Shown in pieces: positions 22,797 through 31,872 of a stretch of 64,000 nt of DNA (position 1 is its first letter; each line of letters opens with the position of its first letter). The stretch is taken from positions 1 through 64,000 of the forward strand of contig NZ_JASISO010000043.1 of the NCBI RefSeq assembly GCF_030063135.1. Reading direction: 5' to 3'. Both the position numbers and the translations under genes were made by a program. The notes under the pieces are model-generated. The model did no database searches. It saw only the letters and a program-made list of their open reading frames with translations, and was not told the origin of the DNA. This stretch comes from Streptomyces sp. G-G2. GTDB lineage: Bacteria > Actinomycetota > Actinomycetes > Streptomycetales > Streptomycetaceae.

Positions 22797-25186
22797 CACG
22801 CACACCCGAAAGGAGCGCGGACATGACGGACGACGTGTACGACCACACCACCCCGCCGGACGGCACGGGCCGGACCCGGACCGTGGTGATCTGCGGCGTC
22901 GGCGCTATGACCGCCCAGGGCGACGGCGCCGAGGCCCTCTGGGAGGGCATCCGCACCGGCCACACGGCCATCGGCCCGGTCCGCGGCATGTCGATGGAGG
23001 GCTACGACACCGAGCTCGGCGGCGAGGTCTCCACCGACCGCCGCCCCGCCTACGACTACCTGGCCGCCTTCGGCGGTCAGGTCCGTGAACCCGCCGCCGA
23101 CTTCGCGCTGCTCGCGGCGGAGGAGGCCATGGCACAGGCGGGGCTCTCCGGGCTGCCCGCCGACCGCTGGGGCGTCGCCTTCGGCTCCTGCAACGGCGGC
23201 CTGCGCAGCGCCGAACTGCTCGCCCGAAGAGCGGCCGACGGCGCCGCCCCCGAGGACGACGGACGGCACTACCTGCTGGTCCCGCCGCAGGCCATAGCCG
23301 AGGCGCTCAGCGGCGCCTTCGGCCTCAAGGGTCCCTCCCTGTCGGTGAACACGGCCTGCGCCTCCGGCGCCCACGCCATCGCGCACGCCACCGAGGCGAT
23401 CAGCGCGGGCCGCGCCGACGCCATGCTGGTCGGCGGCTCCGACGCCTTCACCGAGACCGCGTTCGCCGGTTTCACCAGCCTGCAGTCCCTGTCCACCAAG
23501 CCCGCCGCGCCCTACTCCAGGGACCGTGACGGCCTCTCCCTCGGTGAGGGCGCGGGCATGCTCGTCCTCGCCGAGGAGTCCGTGGCGCGCGCGGCCGGCG
23601 CCCCGATCCTCGCCGAGGTGCTGGGCTACGGGCTCTCCGCCGACGGCTACCACGCCACCGCCCCGCACCCCAAGGGCGAGGGCGCGGCCCGCGCGATCCG
23701 CGGCGCCCTGGAGTCGGCGGGCATCGCCCCCGAGGACGTCGCCTACATCAACGGGCACGGCACCGGCACCCCGAAGAACGACTCCGCCGAGTCCAACGCG
23801 GTCCGCGCCGCCTTCGGCGAGGCCGCCGAGAAGACCGCGCTCAGCAGCTCCAAGTCGATGATCGGGCACCTGCTCGGCGCGGCCGGAGCCGTCGAGGCGA
23901 TCGTCACCGTCAAGGCGCTGGTCGAGCAGATCGCCCCGCCCACCGCCAACTTCACCGGGGTCGACCCCAAGTGCGGTCTGGACGCGGTGCCCGACGCCGG
24001 GCGCTCGCTGGCCATGAACGCCGCGCTGTCCAACAACTTCGCCTTCGCCGGGGCCAACGCCTGCGTCGCCTTCGGCTGGCCGTCCGGCCACCGCTTCACC
24101 GTTCCGGCCCCGCCCGCCGCCGAGAAGGTCGTGATCACCGGCTTCGCCGCGATCACCTCGGCCGGTGACGGCGCGGACGCGCTGTGGCAGGCGTGGAGCG
24201 CGGGCCGCCCGCTGGGCGTGGACGAGGACGGACTGAGCGTCGCCCGGGCCGAGTTCGACCCGCACGCGCACATCGAACCCCGGGTCGCCCGCCGGATGGA
24301 CCGGCTCGGCCAGCTCGCCGTGGCCTCCTGCAAGGGAGCCCTGGAGCACGCGGGGCTGACCGCCGACGAGCGCGTCGGGGTGGTCCTGGGCACCGGGCTC
24401 GGCCCGATGCGCAGCATCGAGGAGTTCCTGCTCCCGGTGCTGGGCGGCTGCCCCTCCCACGGCAGCCCGGCCGTCTTCCCCAATACGGTCTTCAACGCGG
24501 CGGCGGGCCAGGTCGCCATGAACGTCGGCGCCAAGGGCCCGACCTCCACCGTGACCACCGGGCACGCGGCCGGGGCCTCCGCCCTGACCGTGGCCCACGA
24601 CCTGCTGCTCCAGCACCGCGCCGACGCGGTGCTGTGCCCGGCGGTCGAGGACCTCTCGCCGGGCGTCCTGGACGCCTACCGCCAGTTGCCGCTGTTCGCC
24701 GGATCCGGGTACACCCTGGCCGAGGCGGGCATCGCGCTGGTGCTGGAGCGGGAGTCCACCGCCCGGGCCCGCGGCGCGAAGGTGCTGGCCGAGTTCGCCG
24801 GACACGGCACCGCCTCGGACGCCCAGGGCATCGGCCGCTGGGACGCCGAGGGCGAGGGTGTGGAGCGGGCGATGCGCGAGGCGCTGGCCCACGCCGGGGT
24901 GGAGCCCGGCGAGCTGGCCGGGATCTGGGCCAACGCGGCCGGACTCGACCGGGCCGACCGCCCCGAGAGCCTGGCCACCGCCCGGCTGGCCGAGGCGGCC
25001 GAGCTGCCCGTGCACAGCCCCAAGCGGATCCTGGGCGAGCCGGTCGGCGCGGGCGCGCAGCTGGCGGCCCTGCTCGCCGTCACCGGCTGGGACAACGGCC
25101 TGGACAGCGGGCCGGTGCTCATCAACAGCTCCTCACTCGGCGGCACCCACATCAGCCTCGTCCTGCGTCCCGCAACGGAGAACTGA
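22793..25186 (+). CDS. Fused ketosynthase-chain length factor (KS-CLF) protein
   Basis: The 797-aa protein contains two complete KS folds. The N-terminal KS (residues 30-430) has an intact Cys at about 189 (NTACASGAHA) and both His residues (INGHGTGT, SMIGHLLGAAG). The C-terminal half (about 443-795) starts with VVITGFAAITSAGDG and has VTTGHAAGASA at the active site, so the Cys is replaced and it is CLF-like. Type II KS and CLF are normally separate subunits, so a covalent pair is unusual. With the separate KS/CLF pair upstream, the operon encodes two elongation units. ATG 22793 overlaps the CLF stop; ATG 22823 is possible. Confidence 0.92.
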   Translation: MTRTPERSADMTDDVYDHTTPPDGTGRTRTVVICGVGAMTAQGDGAEALWEGIRTGHTAIGPVRGMSMEGYDTELGGEVSTDRRPAYDYLAAFGGQVREPAADFALLAAEEAMAQAGLSGLPADRWGVAFGSCNGGLRSAELLARRAADGAAPEDDGRHYLLVPPQAIAEALSGAFGLKGPSLSVNTACASGAHAIAHATEAISAGRADAMLVGGSDAFTETAFAGFTSLQSLSTKPAAPYSRDRDGLSLGEGAGMLVLAEESVARAAGAPILAEVLGYGLSADGYHATAPHPKGEGAARAIRGALESAGIAPEDVAYINGHGTGTPKNDSAESNAVRAAFGEAAEKTALSSSKSMIGHLLGAAGAVEAIVTVKALVEQIAPPTANFTGVDPKCGLDAVPDAGRSLAMNAALSNNFAFAGANACVAFGWPSGHRFTVPAPPAAEKVVITGFAAITSAGDGADALWQAWSAGRPLGVDEDGLSVARAEFDPHAHIEPRVARRMDRLGQLAVASCKGALEHAGLTADERVGVVLGTGLGPMRSIEEFLLPVLGGCPSHGSPAVFPNTVFNAAAGQVAMNVGAKGPTSTVTTGHAAGASALTVAHDLLLQHRADAVLCPAVEDLSPGVLDAYRQLPLFAGSGYTLAEAGIALVLERESTARARGAKVLAEFAGHGTASDAQGIGRWDAEGEGVERAMREALAHAGVEPGELAGIWANAAGLDRADRPESLATARLAEAAELPVHSPKRILGEPVGAGAQLAALLAVTGWDNGLDSGPVLINSSSLGGTHISLVLRPATEN

Positions 25187-25188
25187 CC

Positions 25189-26298
25189 ATGGCAGCCAGT
25201 ACCGACCGCCACGTATCGATCCTCGCCACCGGCGCCCACCTGCCCGGCGAACCCCTCGACAACGACGCCCTGGCCAAGGTCTGCGGACCGCTGCCCGACG
25301 ACGTCCTGGAGGGCATCCAGGTCGAGCGCAGACACTGGCTGATCGACCCGGCCACCGGCGCCCACACCACCTCCACCTCCGCCATGGCCACCGCGGCCGC
25401 CCGCCAGGCCCTGGAGCGGGCGGGCATGGAGGCGTCCGAGGTCGAGCTGATCGTGATGTCCACGGCCAGCCCCGACTACCTGCTGCCGGTCGCGGCGACC
25501 TACGTCCAGGAGCAGCTCGGCCTGGAGAGCTGCGCCGTCATCGAGGTCCGCGCGGGCTGCGTGGGCGCCGTACAGGCCCTGGACATCGCCCGCCGCCAGC
25601 TCGCCGACGGCACCTACAGGACCGCCCTGGTCATCGGCTCGGAGGCGGTGTCCCCGCTGCTCGCGCCGATCTTCCTCGGCAAGGACCCGTACAAGGTCCG
25701 GATGCGCGACCGGCTCACCGTCTACACCTTCGGCGACGGCGCCGGGGCGATGGTGCTGCGGGCCGGTGAGGAGGGCTCCGCGCACGAGGGCAGCCGCCAG
25801 GTCTTCGCCACGCGGTCCATGGGCGGGGCGCGCAAGCCCGGCATGCTGATCACCGGCGGCGGGACCGACGCACCCCTGGCCGAACAGCAGCAGCGCAAGC
25901 GGCTGATGGACATCAGCCTGGACATCCCCGGCACCGCGAAGTTCGGGCCGCGGGTCTTCGTCGAGGGCATCCACGACATGCTGCGCCGCTCGGGCCTCGC
26001 GCTCGCCGACATCAACGCGTGCGTGCTGCCCGAGGGCAACGCCGAGTACTTCGCCAGCGAGTACGGCACCGCCGGGCTCTCCGCGGCGGACCAGGCGACC
26101 CTGAGCAAGAACATCGTGGAGAACCTCACCGATGTCGGCGCCACCGGATCCGCCGCGGTGCCGCTCGCCCTGGACGCGGGCTGGACCGACGGCCGGATCC
26201 AGCCGGGGGACACCGTCCTGCTGCTCGCGATCGAGGCCAGCCGCTACCTGTACGCCGGGCTCACCCTGACCTGGGACGCCCCGACTCCCGCCAAGTGA
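25189..26298 (+). CDS. KAS III (FabH)-like condensing or acyl-transfer enzyme
   Basis: The 369-aa thiolase-fold protein has the KAS III Cys in EVRAGCVGAVQALDIA. The Asn region reads NLTDVGATGSAAVPLALD. The usual His motif (HQAN) reads LPEGNAEYF, so His appears replaced by Glu. Loss of one triad member is seen in KAS III-like enzymes that act as acyltransferases rather than condensing enzymes. It may therefore prime the chain or transfer an acyl group to an alcohol or amine. It begins 2 bp after the fused KS-CLF stop, the last of the PKS run. Confidence 0.85.
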   Translation: MAASTDRHVSILATGAHLPGEPLDNDALAKVCGPLPDDVLEGIQVERRHWLIDPATGAHTTSTSAMATAAARQALERAGMEASEVELIVMSTASPDYLLPVAATYVQEQLGLESCAVIEVRAGCVGAVQALDIARRQLADGTYRTALVIGSEAVSPLLAPIFLGKDPYKVRMRDRLTVYTFGDGAGAMVLRAGEEGSAHEGSRQVFATRSMGGARKPGMLITGGGTDAPLAEQQQRKRLMDISLDIPGTAKFGPRVFVEGIHDMLRRSGLALADINACVLPEGNAEYFASEYGTAGLSAADQATLSKNIVENLTDVGATGSAAVPLALDAGWTDGRIQPGDTVLLLAIEASRYLYAGLTLTWDAPTPAK

Positions 26299-26319
26299 CG
26301 ACGTAAGGATGGACGGAAC

Positions 26320-27213
26320 GTGTCGATACAAGAGACGGAGCGCACCGCGGTGAGTACCGGAGTGAGCGTCGGGGAGAGCGTCGAGGAGCGGAACAAGAAG
26401 ACCATCCGCTCGGTCTTCGACACCTTCGTCAACCGGGGCGACTTCTCCATCGTCGACCGGATCTACAGCCCCGACATGATCGACCACCAGCCGCTGCCGG
26501 GCGCCCCGGAGGGTCTGGAGGGGGTCCGCTACACCATCGCCGGTCTGCGCGAGGGCTTCCCGGACCTGCACGTGACCATCGAGGACATGAGCGCCGCCGG
26601 GGACCACGTGGTCATCCACAACACCTGGCGCGGCACGCACACCGGCGAGTTCCTGGGCATGGCCCCCACCGGCCAGTTCATCGAGTTCGCGGGCGTGGTG
26701 GTGTGGCGGCTGCTGGAGAACGGGCTGATCGCCGAGCGCTGGGGCATCGGCGTGGAGTCCAACATGCTCTCGGTGCTGGGCATGCGGCGCCTGGCCCCGG
26801 CCTCGCGCGGGGCCGCCAAGGCGGCGGCCCGGCGGACGGTGAAGCCCGCGACCGTGGTGCTGGAGCTGCCCTCGGAGCGGGCGGCGCGCTGGAAGGACGT
26901 ACAGGCCGAGCTGTCGGGCGAGCGCCTGCGCGAGTACGAGGCCTCCAGGCGGCGGGCGGGCATCCTCCAGGAGTCCTTCGCGGTGCAGGAACTGGGCGGC
27001 CGGGAGGTCGTGGTGCTCCAACTGGAGGCGCGCGATCCGGCCGGGGCCGCGAAGCGGCTGCGGGAGTCCGGGAACGCCTTCGACGTGTGGCTGCGCGGGG
27101 CGGCGGGCGAGGTCTTCGGGACCGATCCGTACGCGGCGCTGGCCGAGGGCCGGGCGGCCGACCAGGGGCACGGCTGGTCGTCGGTGACCACCGAACTGGT
27201 GGCGGGCGGCTGA
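26320..27213 (+). CDS. SnoaL-like protein with C-terminal extra domain
   Basis: The 297-aa protein has a SnoaL/NTF2-like domain at about residues 22-155 (IRSVFDTFVNRGDFSIVDRI, HNTWRGTHTGEFLGM). A second alpha/beta domain follows at about 175-270 (LELPSERAARWKDVQAEL, REVVVLQLEARDP). The SnoaL fold includes polyketide cyclases and ring hydroxylases; the second domain resembles small uncharacterised ligand-binding domains. The GTG start at 26320 lies 22 bp after the KAS III stop. It is the first of three SnoaL-like proteins in the window. Confidence 0.78.
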   Translation: MSIQETERTAVSTGVSVGESVEERNKKTIRSVFDTFVNRGDFSIVDRIYSPDMIDHQPLPGAPEGLEGVRYTIAGLREGFPDLHVTIEDMSAAGDHVVIHNTWRGTHTGEFLGMAPTGQFIEFAGVVVWRLLENGLIAERWGIGVESNMLSVLGMRRLAPASRGAAKAAARRTVKPATVVLELPSERAARWKDVQAELSGERLREYEASRRRAGILQESFAVQELGGREVVVLQLEARDPAGAAKRLRESGNAFDVWLRGAAGEVFGTDPYAALAEGRAADQGHGWSSVTTELVAGG

Positions 27214-27253
27214 GGACACGACGCTTCGTCAGGTCCAGTGTCTAGCTTAGGTA

Positions 27254-27281
27254 TTGACTCTTTCATTGCTAGTTCTATAGG
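27254..27281 (+). promoter_or_regulatory. Sigma70-type promoter before the aldo/keto reductase
   Basis: TTGACT (27254-27259) and TATAGG (27276-27281) are separated by 16 bp in an unusually AT-rich gap. An inverted repeat CATTGCTAG...CTATCAATG (one mismatch, about 27264-27291) overlaps the -10 region, and a GCTAGA-N3-TCTAG palindrome follows at 27291-27304. Repressor binding would block initiation. Confidence 0.5.
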
Positions 27282-27290
27282 GCTATCAAT

Positions 27291-27304
27291 GCTAGAGTTT
27301 CTAG
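27291..27304. promoter_or_regulatory. Operator-like palindrome GCTAGA-GTT-TCTAG
   Basis: It lies between the predicted promoter (27254-27281) and the aldo/keto reductase start (27333). It matches the core of the perfect palindrome at 51713-51733 upstream of cydA and the glycosyltransferase. This suggests one regulator acts on both. Confidence 0.5.
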
Positions 27305-27332
27305 GGACGAAAACAAACCGGGGAAGGCGTGG

Positions 27333-28328
27333 ATGATGCGGCAACGAAAGCTCGGCAGCCAGGGGCTGGCGGTGTCCGAGCAGGGGCTCGGATGCATGGG
27401 CATGACCTTCGCCTACGGTCCCGCCGACGGCCAGGAGGCCCTGCGCACGGCCCACCGGGCCCTCGAACTCGGGGTGAACCTCCTCGACACCGCCGACTTC
27501 TACGGCCCGCACTCCAACGAGGAGTTCGTCGCCAAGGTCATCGCGGACCGCCGGGACCAGGTCATCGTCTCCTCCAAGGTCGGCAACGAGGTCAGCCCCG
27601 ACGGGCAGATCACCGGCAAGCTCAACGGCCGCCCCGAGTACATCCGTTCCACCGTCGAGGGCAGCCTGCGCAGGCTCGGCACCGACCGGCTCGACCTCTA
27701 CTACCTGCACCGGGTCGACCCCGACGTGCCCGTGGAGGAGAGCTTCGGCGCCCTGGCCGACCTGGTCGCCGCCGGAAAGGTCGGCTACCTCGGCATCTCC
27801 GAGGCCTCCGCCGCCACCATCCGGCGCGCCCACGCCGTCCACCCGCTGAGCGCCGTACAGACCGAGTACTCGCTGGCCACCCGCGACGTCGAGGCGAACG
27901 GGGTCCTCGACACCGTCCGTGAACTCGGCATCGGCTTCGTCGGCTACAGCCCCCTCGGCCGCGGCCTGCTCACCGGGCGCATCCGCAATCTCGACGGGCT
28001 CGCCGAGCACGACTTCCGCCGGGTCGCCCCGCGCTTCCAGAAGGAGAACCTCGACGCCAACCTGCACGTCGTCGAGCAGCTGGAAGTCCTCGCCGCCGTC
28101 AAGGGCATCACCACCGGCCAGCTCGCGCTCGCCTGGGTGCTCGCCCAGGGCGAGGACGTCGTGGCCATCCCCGGCACCAAGCGGGTCACGTACCTCGAGG
28201 AGAACATCGCCGCCTCCGCCGTCGTCCTCGACGCCGACGACCTCGCGGCTCTCGATCAGATCGCCCCCCACGGCAGCCTGGTGGGAGACCGCTATCCCGC
28301 AGGCGCCATGGCCACGCTCGACGGCTGA
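27333..28328 (+). CDS. Aldo/keto reductase
   Basis: The 331-aa AKR barrel protein resembles the YakC/auxin-induced-protein group. The catalytic tetrad is visible: Asp and Tyr in NLLDTADFYGPHS, Lys in VIVSSKVGN and His in LYYLHRVDPD. NADPH-binding AIPGTKRVTYLEENI lies near the C-terminus. It would reduce a ketone or aldehyde of the product or a precursor. Tandem ATGs at 27333 and 27336 follow GGGGAAGG. It has its own promoter with operator-like palindromes and may lead the genes that follow to 35.8 kb. Confidence 0.92.
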   Translation: MMRQRKLGSQGLAVSEQGLGCMGMTFAYGPADGQEALRTAHRALELGVNLLDTADFYGPHSNEEFVAKVIADRRDQVIVSSKVGNEVSPDGQITGKLNGRPEYIRSTVEGSLRRLGTDRLDLYYLHRVDPDVPVEESFGALADLVAAGKVGYLGISEASAATIRRAHAVHPLSAVQTEYSLATRDVEANGVLDTVRELGIGFVGYSPLGRGLLTGRIRNLDGLAEHDFRRVAPRFQKENLDANLHVVEQLEVLAAVKGITTGQLALAWVLAQGEDVVAIPGTKRVTYLEENIAASAVVLDADDLAALDQIAPHGSLVGDRYPAGAMATLDG

Positions 28329-28355
28329 GAAACGGCCCGCGAATCCCAAAGGTGA

Positions 28356-29588
28356 GTGAGTGCGATAACCATGGCGAACATCACGATCATCGGCGGCGGG
28401 CTCGCCGGTCTGACCGCGGCGATATCCGCCGCCGAGCAGGGCGCCCGCGTCACCGTCCACGAGGCGCACGCCCACCTGGGCGGCCGCTCCCGCTCCGCCA
28501 CCGGGCCCTACGTCACCAATGACGGACCCCACACCTTCTTCGACAACGGCCCCTGCTGGAACTGGCTGCTCCAGCGCGGCCTGGCCGGGAACTACGTCCG
28601 CCTGTCCTTCCACGAGTGGACCCGGATGCGGTTCCGCCACCAGGGCAAGCTGCGGATGACCCTGCCCGGCGGCTACATGAAGATGACCTGGATGCACCGG
28701 GACATCGAGGTCCCCATCGACCGCTCCTTCCAGGACTGGGCCAGCGAGCGCTTCGAGCAGCAGACCGTCAACGAAGCCCTCGGCTTCCTCGGCCCGATCC
28801 TCTTCGACGGGGACCCCGGCCGCCTCTCCGCCGCCTTCGTGTGGGAACGCCTGCTGCGCGTCGGCACCCCCCGCTTCCCGCTCCCCAGCCGGTACTTCAT
28901 CGGCGGCTGGGGCACCGTCATCGACCGCATGGAACGCCGGGCCAAGGCCCACGGCGTGGTCATCGAGACCAACTCCCGGCTGACCGAACTGCCCACCGAC
29001 GGCCCGGTCATCGTCGCCACCTCGCTCGCCGCCTCCCGCGGCCTGCTCGGCGACCCCACCCTCGACTGGCCCAGCGGCACCGCCGCCCTCCTCGACATGG
29101 CCGTCACCCACTCCAAGAAGGACGGCAACGTCTCCTTCGACATGGACGAGGGCGGCTTCACCTCGCAGTACTCCGACCACGACCCCTCCCTCGCGCCCGA
29201 AGGACAGGCCCTCTTCCAAGGCCAGATGCCGCTGCGCCCCGGCGAGTCCAAGGCCGAGGCCCTGGTCCGCCTGGAGAAGCTCTTCGACCTCACCACCCCC
29301 GGCTGGCAGGACCGCGTCCAGTGGCGCCGCGAGGGAGTCTCCCGCGGCCGCACCGGCGCCCTCGACCTGCCCGGCCTGAGCTGGCGCGACCGCCCCGCCA
29401 TCGACCGCGGCGACGGGGTCTACCTCATCGGCGACGCCGTCGCCGCCCCCGGCATCCTCGCCGAGACCTCCATCAACAGCGCCCTGCACGCGGCGGAACT
29501 CGCCGTCCGGGCCCAGCCCGTGGCGCGCCGCTCGTCCGGCGCCCAGGCGGTGAGCAGGTCCGTCCTCTCGGCCCACTCGACCCTGTAA
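28356..29588 (+). CDS. FAD/NAD(P)-dependent oxidoreductase (phytoene-desaturase-like)
   Basis: The roughly 405-410-aa flavoprotein has an N-terminal dinucleotide motif IIGGGLAGLTAAISAAEQG and the typical HLGGRSRS that follows in amine-oxidase/desaturase-type enzymes. The C-terminal FAD contact reads DGVYLIGDAVAAPGILAE. The best-known relatives desaturate or isomerise hydrophobic chains, which would suit a polyene or reduced-chain product. The start is GTG 28356 or ATG 28371; ATG gives the shorter family-like N-terminus. It is downstream of the AKR gene and 15 bp upstream of the hemolysin-like gene. Confidence 0.85.
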   Translation: MSAITMANITIIGGGLAGLTAAISAAEQGARVTVHEAHAHLGGRSRSATGPYVTNDGPHTFFDNGPCWNWLLQRGLAGNYVRLSFHEWTRMRFRHQGKLRMTLPGGYMKMTWMHRDIEVPIDRSFQDWASERFEQQTVNEALGFLGPILFDGDPGRLSAAFVWERLLRVGTPRFPLPSRYFIGGWGTVIDRMERRAKAHGVVIETNSRLTELPTDGPVIVATSLAASRGLLGDPTLDWPSGTAALLDMAVTHSKKDGNVSFDMDEGGFTSQYSDHDPSLAPEGQALFQGQMPLRPGESKAEALVRLEKLFDLTTPGWQDRVQWRREGVSRGRTGALDLPGLSWRDRPAIDRGDGVYLIGDAVAAPGILAETSINSALHAAELAVRAQPVARRSSGAQAVSRSVLSAHSTL

Positions 29589-29603
29589 GGGGGCGCACCA
29601 CAC

Positions 29604-30257
29604 ATGAGAATCACGCTGTCCGAGCGCGGTACCCCGGACTGGCAGGTCGCCAGGGAGATGGCCCGCGAGGTGTTCGCCAAGCAGTACCAGGCGACCATCA
29701 ACCCCGACCCCGACGGGTTCCTCGCCTTCTTCGAAGAGGACGAGAACGGGCAGGAACAGGTCCTCGCCTGCGCGGGCCTCTCCTTCCCCGAGGACGAGCC
29801 GATCATGCTGGAGCGCTACCTCGACGCCCCCATCGAAGACGTCATCGCGGGCGAGGTCGGCGACCCGGTCGGCCGCCACCAGGTGCTGCAGATCGGCAAC
29901 ATCGCCTCCGTCCGCGCCTCGGCGGGCGGCGAGATCATCAAGTCCATCCCGCTGGTCATGGCGTGCCTCGGCCGCCCGTACGCGGTGATGACCATGACCG
30001 GACGGCTCGCCGAACTCATGCAGCGCCTCGGCTGCATCTTCCACCCCCTCGCCGACGCCTCGCCCGACCGGCTGGAGCCGGAGGAACTGGCCTCCTGGGG
30101 CTCGTACTACGACACCCGGCCCATGGTCGGCTACGCCAAGGCGGTCGACCAGAGCACCCTGCTGCTCGCCGCGATCGGCCGCTACTGCTTCGAATCCGTC
30201 GACATGCGGCTGCTCAGCAACCGCCCGCAGGCGAAGGTGCTGACCCGTGCCGCATGA
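29604..30257 (+). CDS. Thermostable-hemolysin-family protein (GNAT-like fold)
   Basis: The 217-aa protein matches the thermostable hemolysin family pattern: REMAREVFAKQYQATINPD near the N-terminus, LACAGLSFPEDEPIMLERYL, then QIGNIASVRASAGG and a C-terminal catalytic-like Asn/Glu region. The family name is historical; its fold is related to GNAT and acyl-homoserine-lactone synthases, so acyl transfer is more plausible than haemolysis. The last 11 bp overlap the AMP-ligase gene. The order hemolysin-like, AMP-ligase, 2OG oxygenase is tightly coupled and likely acts on one acyl substrate. Confidence 0.82.
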   Translation: MRITLSERGTPDWQVAREMAREVFAKQYQATINPDPDGFLAFFEEDENGQEQVLACAGLSFPEDEPIMLERYLDAPIEDVIAGEVGDPVGRHQVLQIGNIASVRASAGGEIIKSIPLVMACLGRPYAVMTMTGRLAELMQRLGCIFHPLADASPDRLEPEELASWGSYYDTRPMVGYAKAVDQSTLLLAAIGRYCFESVDMRLLSNRPQAKVLTRAA

Positions 30258-31872
30258 CACCCAGCCCGTCTCCCTCGCGCAGGGCCTGCTCGACCAGGCC
30301 GACAGCGACGCCGTCATGGTCCGCGTCCTGTCCGGCGAGGGCGGTACGGGCACCACCTGGAGCTACCGCGAGATCATCGGCGCGGCCCTGGTCCTCGCCG
30401 GACACCTGGAGCGCTGGGCCGCCGACAACGGCCGCCCGGCCCGGGTCGGGCTGCTCGCCGAGAACTCCCCCGAATGGGTGGTCGCCGACCTCGCCGCCCT
30501 CTTCGCCTCCGCCGTCGAAGTCCCGGTGCCCACCGCCTTCGCCGCCGAACAGGCCGCCTCCCTCCTCGACACCGCCGACCTCTGCTACGTCGACGACGGC
30601 GGCACCCGCGCCCTGGCCCGCTGGGCCGCCGACGGCGGACCCGCCGACCACGGATCCACGGTGCTCCCCGACACCTGCCCGGTCACCGCCCTCGACATCA
30701 AGGCACTGCTCGCCGACATCCCGGCGGGCGGCGCCCCCCGGCCCCGGGTCCCCGCCGAGGACGCCGTCGTCAAGGTCATCCACACCTCCGGGACCACCTC
30801 CGCGCCCAAGGGCGTCCAGATCCGCCGCCACGGCCTGGACGCGCTGCTCACCTCGCTGCGGGCCCGCACCGAAACCGCCGTCTTCGAGCGCTACCTCTCG
30901 ATCGTCCCGCTGAGCCTGCTCATCGAACAGGTCGCCGGGCTCTACATGCCCTTCCTGGCCGGCGGCTCCGTCTCCTTCCTGCCGCCCGGCACCGCACTGG
31001 TCGGCACCGCCGCCGACGCCGCGCCCCGGATGCTCAGCCTGCTGCGCCAGGCCCGGCCCACCGCGCTCGTCGTACCGCCCACCGTCGCCGGACTCTTCCT
31101 CGCGCTCAGCGACCAGAACCCCGGCGAGAGCGTCCCCGAGCGGCGCCGCCGGATCTTCGGCCACGAGGGCTCCGTCTTCATCGCGTGTGGCGGCGCGCCC
31201 GTCCCCGCGGAGATCCTGGAACGCCTCGACGCGTACGGGGTCACCGTCCACGAGGGCTACGGGCTCAGCGAGAACTCCTCGGTGGTCTCCTGGAACTTCC
31301 CCGGCCAGGTCCGCTTCGGCACCGTCGGCCGCCCCCTGGACCACGTACAGGCCGAACTCGCCGAGGACGGCGAACTCCTCATCCGCAGCACCTCCCTGTT
31401 CGCCGGATACACCCGCGAGGACCCCTCCAGCGTGGTCGTCGACGAGCAGGGCAGGCTGCACACCGGAGACCTCGCCGAGATCGACGAGGACGGCTACCTG
31501 AGGATCACCGGCCGCAAGAAGAGCATGGTGATCACCTCCAGCGGCCGCAACGTGTCACCCGAATGGGTGGAAGCGCGCTACCGCGAACTCGGCTTCATCC
31601 GCGAGGCCGCCATCGTCGCCGACGGACTCGACGAGGTGCACGGCCTCTTCGTCGTCGAGGCGGGCCTCGACCAGGACGACACCCGCGCGCGCATCGACGC
31701 CTTCGGCAAGGAACGCCTCTCCGGCATCGAACGCGCCGCCGTCGTCCACCTCATGTCCGAGGACGACCCCGACTACGCCACCTGCTTCACCGTCACCGGG
31801 CGCCCGCGCCGTGACGTCATCCGCGCCCACGTGCTGCGCCACGACAAGGACACGACCAAGGAGAAGGCATGA
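30247..31872 (+). CDS. AMP-dependent acyl ligase (acyl-CoA/ACP synthetase-like)
   Basis: The 541-aa ANL-family enzyme has an intact P-loop HTSGTTSAPKGVQIRRHG, motif A5 HEGYGLSENSSVVS, A7 LHTGDLAEIDEDGYLRITGR and A8-like KKSMVITSSGRNVSPEWVE. The final motif is TVTGRPRRDVIR, where the usual Lys is Arg. It should activate a carboxylic acid as acyl-AMP and load it onto CoA or a carrier. The other ANL protein, at 7472-9067, lacks these motifs, so this is the functional one. It is coupled to its neighbours on both sides. Confidence 0.9.
   Translation: MPHDTQPVSLAQGLLDQADSDAVMVRVLSGEGGTGTTWSYREIIGAALVLAGHLERWAADNGRPARVGLLAENSPEWVVADLAALFASAVEVPVPTAFAAEQAASLLDTADLCYVDDGGTRALARWAADGGPADHGSTVLPDTCPVTALDIKALLADIPAGGAPRPRVPAEDAVVKVIHTSGTTSAPKGVQIRRHGLDALLTSLRARTETAVFERYLSIVPLSLLIEQVAGLYMPFLAGGSVSFLPPGTALVGTAADAAPRMLSLLRQARPTALVVPPTVAGLFLALSDQNPGESVPERRRRIFGHEGSVFIACGGAPVPAEILERLDAYGVTVHEGYGLSENSSVVSWNFPGQVRFGTVGRPLDHVQAELAEDGELLIRSTSLFAGYTREDPSSVVVDEQGRLHTGDLAEIDEDGYLRITGRKKSMVITSSGRNVSPEWVEARYRELGFIREAAIVADGLDEVHGLFVVEAGLDQDDTRARIDAFGKERLSGIERAAVVHLMSEDDPDYATCFTVTGRPRRDVIRAHVLRHDKDTTKEKA

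Noticed and set aside
29604..30257. Virulence haemolysin
   Set aside because: The family name is historical and its fold is acyltransferase-like. The gene is coupled to an acyl ligase and an oxygenase, so a biosynthetic role fits better.
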